Part shown: positions 1-7,500 of the stretch, piece after piece
How the letters are laid out: every line of letters begins with the position of its first letter
Position numbering within the stretch: the first letter of the stretch is position 1
Assembly: GCA_910577035.1 (NCBI GenBank)
Contig: CAJTKW010000063.1
Location: forward strand, 1-24,029
From: an uncultured Acetatifactor sp.
GTDB lineage: Bacteria > Bacillota > Clostridia > Lachnospirales > Lachnospiraceae
Length of the DNA: 24,029 nucleotides
Reading direction: 5' to 3'
The notes under the pieces: generated by a model
Seen by the model: only the letters and a program-made list of their open reading frames with translations
What the model was told of the DNA's origin: nothing
Database searches by the model: none
Program-made: the position numbers and the translations under genes

Positions 1-1582
1 CCTTGAAATCCTCCCCGTAATACAGCTCGGCGCTGCCCGCGTTGATAAGCCTTGCATTGTGGGCGATCCGGCTGTCTGCCGCCTGCCGGAATATCTCATC
101 CAGCACCGTGACGGGTATCAGACCGCACTGAATCAGCTCCCTGAACACATTCCCCGCACCCACGCTGGGCAGCTGGTCGGGGTCCCCAACCATAACGATC
201 TTTGCCCCCGCCTTGATACGGGTAAAGAACTGCCTGGCAAGCCACATGTCAACCATGCTGAACTCATCGGCAATGACCAGGTCCGCATCCAGAGATCTTT
301 CCTTTATCAGGCTCCCGTCCTCATCCTCGCCGCCCAGGAGCCCAAGCCCGCTGTGCATGGTGCAGGCCCCGTCAAATCCAGTGCTCTCCGCCATGCGGCG
401 GCTGGCCCGTCCAGTGGGTGCCATGAGCGCTATCTTCCCATCCGGGTGCAAGAGCTTATAGACCTCCAGGATGCCCTTAAGCACCGTGGTCTTTCCCGTG
501 CCGGGAGGCCCGGTGATGATGGAAAGGCTGTGCAGGAATGCCGTGCGAACCGCGCTTTCCTGCTTTGCCGACAGACTGAGCCCCAGTTTTTCCCTGACCT
601 CTGCCAGCTGCAGGGTAATGTCCTCCTGTGCCGGCGCTGCCAAAATCCGCAGGGCGATCTGCCTGGCCGTCTCGTCCTCCATGGTAAACTGGCTTACGGA
701 ATAGATGCTGTCCTTCATGGATACCACGGTGCCGCCCAGGATGATGCCCTCCAGGACATCCTCCACTTCCGCTTTCTGTACCCTCTGGGCAGAAACCGGT
801 ATCCTTTTGTTTAACAGTTTCAGCGCCTCGCACACCAGCGTGTCTCTGGGCAAGAACAGGTGCCCTTTTTCCGCCCGCGCCTTGTCAAGCGCATAGTACA
901 GCGCCCCCTTGATCCGCATGGGGGTGTTCAGCCGCCTGTCCGTGTGCTGCACGATGGCATCCACCCTTAAGAAGCCAAACCCTGAGATCCGGCAGAGCTC
1001 ATAAGGGTTCTCTTTCAGGATCTTCACGCTGGCAGGACCCAGCTGCTGGTATATCCTCTGCGCCGTTGCCGGTGTCAGCTTAAACGGCGCCAGCAGCGTC
1101 ATGATGTCCCGCAGGGCGCGGCTTTCCGCATAAGAAGTCTTAATATCCTCCAGCTTGTTTTCCGTGATGCCCCTGACCTCCAGCAGCCGCTCCGGCTGCT
1201 TCTCAAGGATGTCCAGGGCATTCACCCCGAAACGGGCCACAATCTCCGCCGCCGTCTTTTCCCCGATGCCTTTTATAAGCCCTGAGCCAAGATATCCCTT
1301 TACGCCGTCCTCCGTCCTGGGCACCACCGTCTGCCACTGTATGACCTGCAGCTGCAGCCCATACTTTCCGTCCGTCCATTCACCGTCAAACTCCAGCTCC
1401 ACCGCATCGGTGCAGGGCAGGTCGTAGCCCACCGCAGTAAACCGGATCAGGTGGTCGCTGTACCTCCTTTTATCACGGGCATCCTCCGGGACTCCCCGGT
1501 CTGCCGTCCTGACACGGATCACACAGTATTTGGTTGCCGGGTTACTGTAAACCGTACTGTCATAAGTTCCTATGATACTCAC
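1..1582 (-). CDS. recD2: RecD2-type DNA helicase, 3' part beyond window edge
   Basis: About 527 codons are visible, open without a stop to base 1, so the C-terminal half lies outside the window. The start is GTG at 1582: an in-frame TGA sits two codons upstream and a GAGGTG ribosome site precedes it. The first ~340 residues form the RecD2 N-terminal part, with helix-hairpin-helix-like text (GSGLIKGIGEKTAAEIV) and a second HhH-like stretch. The superfamily 1 helicase core follows: Walker A GPPGTGKTT at about residue 358, motif APTGRASRRM, Walker B VIADEFSMVD with D439-E440, and motif III GDPDQLPSVGAG. RecD2 proteins are 5'-3' helicases acting without RecBC. Next to a YqaJ-type exonuclease it probably processes or recombines element DNA. 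Family identification is firm; the role in the element is inferred. Confidence 0.93.
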   Translation of the reverse strand, partial: MSIIGTYDSTVYSNPATKYCVIRVRTADRGVPEDARDKRRYSDHLIRFTAVGYDLPCTDAVELEFDGEWTDGKYGLQLQVIQWQTVVPRTEDGVKGYLGSGLIKGIGEKTAAEIVARFGVNALDILEKQPERLLEVRGITENKLEDIKTSYAESRALRDIMTLLAPFKLTPATAQRIYQQLGPASVKILKENPYELCRISGFGFLRVDAIVQHTDRRLNTPMRIKGALYYALDKARAEKGHLFLPRDTLVCEALKLLNKRIPVSAQRVQKAEVEDVLEGIILGGTVVSMKDSIYSVSQFTMEDETARQIALRILAAPAQEDITLQLAEVREKLGLSLSAKQESAVRTAFLHSLSIITGPPGTGKTTVLKGILEVYKLLHPDGKIALMAPTGRASRRMAESTGFDGACTMHSGLGLLGGEDEDGSLIKERSLDADLVIADEFSMVDMWLARQFFTRIKAGAKIVMVGDPDQLPSVGAGNVFRELIQCGLIPVTVLDEIFRQAADSRIAHNARLINAGSAELYYGEDFK

Positions 1583-1719
1583 ATTTCACCTCATTTCTGC
1601 GCATCCTTCTGCGCATTTCCAGTCCACGGATACCTTAACAGGGCACAAGCCTGCGGAACCTCCGCATACCCGCCTGCCCTTCTCTCCGCATGTACCTTTT
1701 TTAAGTTCCCAGCCTGCTG
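1583..1719 (-). promoter_or_regulatory. Short intergenic gap with a 12-bp direct repeat and a small hairpin
   Basis: This gap lies between the exonuclease and helicase genes. On the + strand TGCGCAT occurs at 1598 and 1610, a 12-bp direct repeat just upstream of the helicase start. TGCGGA (1652-1657) and TCCGCA (1661-1666) form a 6-bp hairpin with a 3-nt loop. No T-tract follows, so it is not a convincing terminator. I see no promoter or supportable gene here. Confidence 0.35.
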
Positions 1720-2784
1720 TCAGGCAGCTTCCTCTGCGCTGACTTTTACCAGGAATCTCCTGTACTCCGACACGGTCACAAACCGCTCGTAGATCTCCGG
1801 GTACTGGATCTTCAGCCTCGACAGGTTGTTCTTGTCCACCCCTGCCTTCCGCACCGGATTATAGGTCACGGTATAATGGAAACCGTCCCTCTGGCATTCG
1901 GCGGTGCAGCTTGTGCCCAGCTCCGCGATCAGGATGGCCTTAGCCCGCTGCAGCTCCTTTTCCAGTTCCTCAGAGCGTTTCTCCGCTTTTTTCTTTTCCT
2001 CCTGGAGCTGGAGGTAATACATCAGCGTCTCCGTCATGTCCTCGCCAAGCTCCAGTACAGGCGCGCCTGTATCCGCCGGGCCGCAGTACCGCTGCACGCT
2101 CCCCAGGATCTGCGCACTGTCCTCCGTATAGGGCGGGGGATTTTTTGCCAGCACATGGTTCTCCCAGAAGTACTGTTCCAGATAGACCATCTCCTGCTCA
2201 TATGCCATGTCCCGCCTGATCTCCCGGATGATGGACTCATCCTCCGTGTTGCCGTACAGACAGCAGAAAAACACCCTGTCCGCATCCATCACCGCCATAT
2301 AGTGGCGTCCCTGTGCCTCATAGTACGGCGGCACAGCCTCCCTGCCATCCTGCCACCACGCATCCGTGGCGTTGTAATTGGTGGTCTTGATCTCCAGGAT
2401 TGCCGTCTCGCCGTCCGGCAGCCGGACAAAGTAGTCCACATCCGCCAGCATAAAGGGATACAGGGGATGCCGGAACATCTTTTTGATCTGGAATATCTCC
2501 AGGCCGCTCTTTTTGTAGAAGATCTTTGCCACCAGGTTTTCTAACAGGTTCCCCACCTCCAAGGCCACCCAGTTTTCCGGCTCTTCTTCCACAGGTGCAA
2601 TATTCAATTTGTCATAATAAACGTCGCGGGCCGTCCGGAAAGGGGATATGCCCATGATGCCCGCCACGTCGCTGCCGCCGATTCCCTGGCGGCGGCAGGC
2701 AAGCCATTCCTCCCGGGACAGGTTTTCCGTGTCCACGACCACCAGGGGGCTGTGTCTCGTCCTCTTTTCTGCATTTTCTGGCAC
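1720..2784 (-). CDS. YqaJ-type (lambda exonuclease-like) recombinase nuclease
   Basis: A 354-aa protein of the YqaJ viral recombinase family, PD-(D/E)XK nucleases that resect double-stranded ends for single-strand annealing. Visible signatures are GIGGSDVAGIMGISPF at residues 34-49, the conserved Glu region EVGNLLE near 76-82, and the metal-binding core with D115/D117 followed by EIKTT at 131-135. A Lys/Glu-rich coiled coil lies near residues 255-285. The start is GTG at 2784, preceded by a G-rich ribosome site (AAGGGGGG), three bases after the stop of a small basic ORF. The RecD2-type helicase follows 137 bp downstream, which suggests a recombination module for element maintenance. No annealing protein (RecT or Erf) is seen here, though one could lie outside the window. 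Confidence 0.9.
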   Translation of the reverse strand: MPENAEKRTRHSPLVVVDTENLSREEWLACRRQGIGGSDVAGIMGISPFRTARDVYYDKLNIAPVEEEPENWVALEVGNLLENLVAKIFYKKSGLEIFQIKKMFRHPLYPFMLADVDYFVRLPDGETAILEIKTTNYNATDAWWQDGREAVPPYYEAQGRHYMAVMDADRVFFCCLYGNTEDESIIREIRRDMAYEQEMVYLEQYFWENHVLAKNPPPYTEDSAQILGSVQRYCGPADTGAPVLELGEDMTETLMYYLQLQEEKKKAEKRSEELEKELQRAKAILIAELGTSCTAECQRDGFHYTVTYNPVRKAGVDKNNLSRLKIQYPEIYERFVTVSEYRRFLVKVSAEEAA

Positions 2785-2787
2785 CTG

Positions 2788-2943
2788 TCAGGCCCCCCTT
2801 CTCGCCCTGCGCGGGAAATTGGCGGTCCTGCAGGCCACCTGGGGACTGCGGTACTGCCCGTTTATCCCCCTGTTGTACACCTTGTAATCCGGGCGTTTTG
2901 GATGCCGTTTCAGCCGACTCCCCCTGTTTCTTTCCTGTCTCAT
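2788..2943 (-). CDS. Small basic protein, 51 aa, unknown
   Basis: The ATG at 2943 follows an AAGGAG ribosome site about 10 bases upstream. The stop lies three bases before the exonuclease start, a typical operon spacing. The product is extremely rich in Arg and Lys (for example RLKRHPKRPDYK and PRRARRGA), with no membrane segment or recognisable domain. A nucleic-acid-binding role is possible from charge alone. The reading frame stays open upstream to a GTG at 3018, but that start has no ribosome site and lies directly after the T-run of the terminator at 3021-3093, so I prefer the internal ATG. No homologue recognised. It could still be a chance ORF in GC-rich sequence. Confidence 0.5.
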   Translation of the reverse strand: MRQERNRGSRLKRHPKRPDYKVYNRGINGQYRSPQVACRTANFPRRARRGA

Positions 2944-3020
2944 TCTCTCTGCTCTCCTTTCCTGTAAATGGTTTATCCTCAAAGCCGTATCCGGCGTTTG
3001 GGCAGGTTCACTGCACACGC

Positions 3021-3093
3021 AAAAAAAGCGGGAATGACCTTGAAACCATTACCTGGCGTTCATAATTGCTTATGAACCAAAGTCATTCCCGCT
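3021..3093 (-). terminator. Nested-hairpin intrinsic terminator at the end of the island
   Basis: A perfect 12-bp inverted repeat, AGCGGGAATGAC (3027-3038) and GTCATTCCCGCT (3082-3093), encloses a second perfect hairpin, GTTCATAA (3058-3065) and TTATGAAC (3070-3077) with loop TTGC. Read on the minus strand, the outer stem is followed at once by a run of seven T (complement of 3021-3027), the classic rho-independent arrangement. It would stop minus-strand transcription from the FRG operon before it enters the backbone gene at 2943. On the + strand the trailing sequence is only ATTTTAG, so it is weak in that direction. The size and nesting are unusual for a plain terminator. Confidence 0.75.
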
Positions 3094-3153
3094 ATTTTAG
3101 ATGGCGTGTATAAAATATCAGAATCCACACACTGCGATGATTCTGCTATCACG

Positions 3154-3205
3154 AATAAAAAAGCCAGCAGACCACCGCCCAAAAGGGCATAGCGATACTA
3201 CTGGC
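3154..3205 (-). terminator. Intrinsic terminator of the candidate small RNA
   Basis: On the minus strand GCCAGTAG (3205-3198) pairs with CTGCTGGC (3170-3163) with one U-G wobble. The stem continues through AUCGCU/GGUGGU, mostly wobble pairs, to GCCC-UUUU-GGGC at the tip. TTTTTTATT follows immediately. The stem plus U-tract makes this a clear minus-strand rho-independent terminator. Confidence 0.72.
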
Positions 3206-3303
3206 ACAAATACAATCTTTACAACGTGTGCAATGCGGCATTTACTTCCGCTCACAGCCAAAAGGCTGTATCTCCCAAAAGGAGGCGCACAAAAATCAAT
3301 CAC
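3154..3303 (-). ncRNA. Candidate structured small RNA with own terminator
   Basis: In minus-strand RNA, a 5-bp closing stem UGUGC (3291-3287) with GCACA (3231-3227) encloses three hairpins. They are CUCC/GGAG with a U-rich loop, ACAGCC-UUUU-GGCUGU (3269-3254), and GCGG/CCGC (3251-3235). About 20 unpaired bases follow, then a long terminator hairpin (3205-3163) and UUUUUUAUU. A TTGACA-type promoter sits about 30 bp upstream of the first stem. The 61-aa ORF in the same strand is merely the translation of these hairpins. Its function is unknown: it could be a trans-acting RNA, the antitoxin or effector RNA of the neighbouring cassette, or a leader. The 5' end is an estimate from the promoter position. 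Confidence 0.5.
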
Positions 3304-3309
3304 AAGATT

Positions 3310-3338
3310 AGATTAACGCAACATATGGGGTTTGTCAA
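3310..3338 (-). promoter_or_regulatory. Promoter candidate for the small RNA
   Basis: A perfect -35 TTGACA (3338-3333) is separated by 17 bp from TAATCT (3315-3310), which keeps the key first, second and last bases of the -10 consensus. The predicted start is near 3303, just upstream of the first RNA stem. Confidence 0.45.
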
Positions 3339-3443
3339 GGAATTTCTCAGCTACGGTAAATATGGCGTAAATATAGTTGGCTCTATATAGGAAGTTGTTA
3401 ATTCTTTTTATGTATTATGCTACGGTTCCATTCTAAATACTTA

Positions 3444-3472
3444 ATTATAAGCACCCGTAACCAATATGACAT
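3444..3472 (-). promoter_or_regulatory. Promoter candidate downstream of the FRG gene
   Basis: A perfect -10 TATAAT (3449-3444) lies 17 bp from ATGTCA (3472-3467), a 4/6 match to the -35 consensus. It would read toward the small RNA. In AT-rich DNA such a match can arise by chance. Confidence 0.35.
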
Positions 3473-3506
3473 ACTATTTGCATAGCATTTCGCAGTCTAA
3501 GTATCC

Positions 3507-4589
3507 TTAAAAAATTTTATGCTCCTCAATTTCAGATGATACAACTGGCATTTCTGGATAAAGCCAACTATCATTCATTCCATTCTTCAGCATTTGCAAT
3601 GCAATTTTTTGCGGATTGTTTATCATAATCTGACAGAGACAGTCCCCTGCCATCCAATTGTTTTCCATGGCATCCGGATTTATCTTCAACGACCGCAGAA
3701 CAGAGTCCTCGGACTGTTCCTGATAAAACGGAAATACTGTAAACACACCCTTTTGGGCCCTGATCCGCTCTGAATGATATGGATGTACCACGCACAGAGG
3801 AGCCAGCTCACGGTTTTTCAAAGTATGGCCGTCAGAATAAATACGAGATAGCAGATAATAATATGGCATCATCACGCTCCCACTAATCAAAATTTCCCTC
3901 AGCCGAATTCTGTCACGTAGAAGTTCATCATTAATGCTGCTCAGGTTAAAAATATAATCAATATGCCCTGTTTCTTTCGTCTCCGCAAATTCCCCAAATT
4001 CGCTGTAATGCTCCATCTGTTCCTCAATTTTGTTTTTGTCATCCTCGTCAATTTTTAAATCTTTCAGCAATTCACTGCGCAGGCCTTTGTTAACTTTCAA
4101 AGCCACCATTATACTTTTGTTCAGTTTCTGAGGCTGCAACACCCAAACACACGGACTGCAATTCTGCCGTTCCTTCTCGTGGTATTGTCTGTTGTCTAAA
4201 AATGCCTCCACCGCAAACAACAGAGAATGCATACTGGATTCTGACCAGTCAAGCACTCTGGTTTTTATTTGATGGTGCTGCATCACCTCCAGCCATTCTA
4301 CCCTAGAAGAAGGTTCCGTAGAAAGAAGATGATAGTTTTTGGCTATATAATGCTGTGTACGAATATCCTCCGCATAATGCAAAGTTGTATAACCATCCCA
4401 TTTCTCTTTCTTCTGAATACGGACTTCTGTGCGAAACAGTGAGGGGATCAATGAGTATCTTGCATTGCCCTGTCCCCTGAACCACAAAATCGGCGGACGG
4501 CAAGACTGGCTTTCTGGCATTTCAGCCAATTTCGCCACAGCTTCCATATATTCCCCCAGGCTGTCAACAACTATCTTCTTATATGACAT
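3507..4589 (-). CDS. FRG-domain protein, partner of the large metalloprotease
   Basis: A 360-aa protein. The start is ATG at 4589, chosen because AGGAGGT (4607-4601) lies 11 bases upstream and the longer in-frame Met at 4643 has no such site. It carries the hallmark FRG motif ILWFRGQG (F37-R38-G39), then IPSLFR, and the second conserved block MQHHQIKTRVLDWSES at residues 103-118. The rest, to about 360, is not recognised. FRG domains are widespread in bacteria and phage-related loci, and their biochemical function is, to my knowledge, unsettled. No signal peptide or membrane segment is seen, so it is probably cytoplasmic. Its start overlaps the end of the 1191-aa protease gene by 11 bp, implying co-transcription and translational coupling, hence a joint function. 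Confidence 0.85.
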   Translation of the reverse strand: MSYKKIVVDSLGEYMEAVAKLAEMPESQSCRPPILWFRGQGNARYSLIPSLFRTEVRIQKKEKWDGYTTLHYAEDIRTQHYIAKNYHLLSTEPSSRVEWLEVMQHHQIKTRVLDWSESSMHSLLFAVEAFLDNRQYHEKERQNCSPCVWVLQPQKLNKSIMVALKVNKGLRSELLKDLKIDEDDKNKIEEQMEHYSEFGEFAETKETGHIDYIFNLSSINDELLRDRIRLREILISGSVMMPYYYLLSRIYSDGHTLKNRELAPLCVVHPYHSERIRAQKGVFTVFPFYQEQSEDSVLRSLKINPDAMENNWMAGDCLCQIMINNPQKIALQMLKNGMNDSWLYPEMPVVSSEIEEHKIF

Positions 4590-7500
4590 TTTTTTGCTGT
4601 ACCTCCTGTGCAATCCTTCTCTTGTTGATATAATACATATCAAGCAGGAATTCTATACTCTGACTGTTCATTTCTCCCCGCTTTTTCGCATCTGCCAGAA
4701 ATCCACTCGGATCATTCTGCCAGCTTCCAATCATTATGCAGAATTTCCCCACTTTCTGCACTTGCGGATCCGCATCTCCGCACATTTCATCATTTAATCC
4801 GTTATAATGCGTAACAGCCCTTATATAGTCTTCTTTCAATTCCCTATGAATATCCATGTAATCTATCATACCCGGACTATAATCTATCACTGTTTTCGCA
4901 AGCCTTGCCATATTCCTGTACACCTTTGGTCTCTCCAGGCTGTACCTCCCTGGGTCATGCCCGCAAAGTTCTTCGCAGCGTCTCTCCAGATCCGCCAAAA
5001 TCTCTATGAGTCCATCGTATGGCATCTCCTTAACATACTGATTTTCCACTCCACATTTGTCTTCTCCAAAATTCTTTTCCAAGGCAACTACCGCCTTCTC
5101 CAGATGCGAGACTAAATCAATACAGTTGGCCAAGACTTTTTTAGGACAAATATCTTTCTTATCCAGGCACCATTGGAAGAGAAATACATTCACAAGCCGG
5201 GCAACGAAAGCATCTGGAAGATTCTTATCAATTGGCCAGTTTGCCGCCAACAGACTCAAATATCCAAAGGACGACAGCTTCAGAACATTACACATCATCA
5301 TATCAGCCGTTTCCTCGCGGTATTTCCCAATACGCCATTTTACTCCGGCCACTAGTCCGCTTAATTCTTGCTGGAATACGGAAGATAATTCTTTTTCAAA
5401 TATCTTCCTATTATCTGTCGAATTATAGTCGATTCCCAGCATTCTCCCCATAGCCTCCTGCACTCTTGCAGAATTCCTTGCCGTCTTCCTCCGATCCTCC
5501 TGTTTTTCCCATGCCTCACAAAGGCATTCATAGGCTTCTTCGTAAAATGACTTTCCTGAACTACCTCCAGCATCTTTTCGGCTATCCTCTGCCCTTAAAC
5601 TCTCTTCATAATCTTTATCAACCCAGTTGGCAAAGTCATTAAAAATTTTCCATATCATACAGCAGGGCTCTTCTTCATTATCGCAATAAGCATCCGTACC
5701 AAAGTGTTTGATCCAGTCCTGTTGAAAATCAAAATCTGGGGCTGTGGTTGCCATTACCCATTCTTTCCAATTCTTCTTTTCCCAGCTTTGTATGCCCACG
5801 TTCGCTCTATGTTGGCATGCACACCCTAGAGCAAGTACATAAGCACATTTCATAATCCGCTCCACCATTACCAATGGCGCATTCTCTTCTGAGATTTTGT
5901 CCGTCCCCCCCTGTATAATCTCACCCATCAGTATGATTGCATCGCTATATCGCTCTACCTCGCGAACCATATGGCAACGCAATTCCCTCAGGAAATCCCC
6001 GAAGTGTTCTTTCAAATCTGCTACCTGTATCTTTTTCTCCAAGCAATTCTTGAAATCACATATCAAACGCTCCTGAAAGTTATTCAACGGCGCATCTTGA
6101 AAAGAGTATTCCAAGCTTTTTTCGCCATTTTCTTTATAGTAATAATGCAAATATGCATTTGTTAAATTGGCCTGTAAAAACTGTACAAACCATAATTCCC
6201 TTTCATGAACCCCAAGCTCCTGCTGCATCTTTGTCACTAACTTTTCCGCAGCCTCTCCCATTACCGTATGTACCGCATAACGCAGGAGGGCATCATTTCT
6301 TTGCGACACAGGCTCATAGTCATGGTATTGATGGGCATTCTCGTGAAAGAGCGTGACCACCATGGTACGGACGTCCCCCAACTCCATCAGCGTAGGAACA
6401 CTGACTACCATACAATGCCGTATTTCATTCCTGTCCGTTTCTTCCCAGAGACTTTTCTCCGCTGCCCAATCCTTCGTCACGCCTTCCATAAAAAGCACTT
6501 CAACCGACATATCCCCCTGGTGCAACGCAGGAACCACGATTGGAAGCAATTCTCTCGCCTTGTCCCCGGAGTTTGTTAACGGATATTTTTTTTGATAGAA
6601 TTTCGCAAAGATATCCAGCATTTCACCGTATCCAATCAGAAACTTCTCCATACCCATATTAGACTCAAGATTGTAATTGGGTGTCTGGATGGATTGAAGG
6701 TTACGATTCCTGATATACTTTGCATAGCTGTCAAGCGCCTGGACGGATTCTCGAATGTAAACTTCAAGCAGGTTAAGGATATTCACCTGCTCGTTCTCAT
6801 CCTGCTCCTCCTTATGGTACATTTTGACGTACACTATGATGGAATCTATCACCACATCCAGCTGTTTCAGCAGAGCCGCAGCATAAACCCTTGCATCCGC
6901 CGAAATGCTTATACTATAGCAAAGCTGTACAAGTTTTCCCAACAGTTCCGTATATTGCATAAGGTTTTTTCGACGGGCCGGGATTTTGGCAAGCTCTCCC
7001 TTTACATTCAAATATTTCTTCCTAACTGCTGTATAAAATGCATTGATTTTGCTTTCCAAAAACCCCTCTTCGGCAAAATCGGGGCTAAAATCCATTTTAC
7101 AACAGCCATCTTCCTTCGAAAGCTGCACCATCCATTCTTTTTGCGATATCAAACACCGCTCATTGATATATGACAAATAACGCTTATCCATCAAATACAT
7201 TATGTAGTCCACAATGCTGATATCCTTCTTTTCATCCAGCGAAGCAGCGGTCACTTTCTCACCTGCCTTATACCTTTGTATCTCGGGATATAGGCTGTTG
7301 AATTCTTTTTCCTTTATGCGGACGCTGAAATCATACCTTCCGTTTAATCCGAAGATCTTGGTGCCTGGCCATAAATTCTTGCCCTCCAGACTTTGTTCAA
7401 TCTCCTTTTTCCTGCTCCAGTATAAATTTGAATAGCAACCACGAAGAACAAATTGATCCTCTCCCTCGCTTTGTTGGGAAGAAATGGTGCCATTACTGAA

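Larger units (their letters stand above)
3094..3506. other. 413-bp AT-rich intergenic stretch, no protein gene supported
   Basis: This stretch follows the FRG gene. It holds two promoter-like sequences on the minus strand (3444-3472 and 3310-3338), a candidate structured small RNA with its own terminator (3154-3303), and a further hairpin CAGAATC/GATTCTG between 3121 and 3147. Short ORFs on either strand cross the RNA hairpins and have no ribosome sites. The part from about 3340 to 3506 is AT-rich with nothing else that I recognise. Confidence 0.6.

Noticed and set aside
59..814. 251-aa + strand and 118-aa minus-strand ORFs
   Set aside because: Both overlap the RecD2-type helicase frame, which carries all helicase motifs and runs off the left edge.
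2944..3018. Upstream GTG start giving a 76-aa version of the small basic protein
   Set aside because: It begins directly after a terminator T-run with no ribosome site; the ATG at 2943 is better placed.
3118..3303. 61-aa minus-strand ORF as a protein gene
   Set aside because: No ribosome site; its codons coincide with hairpins and the terminator stem of the candidate RNA, so the frame is probably incidental.
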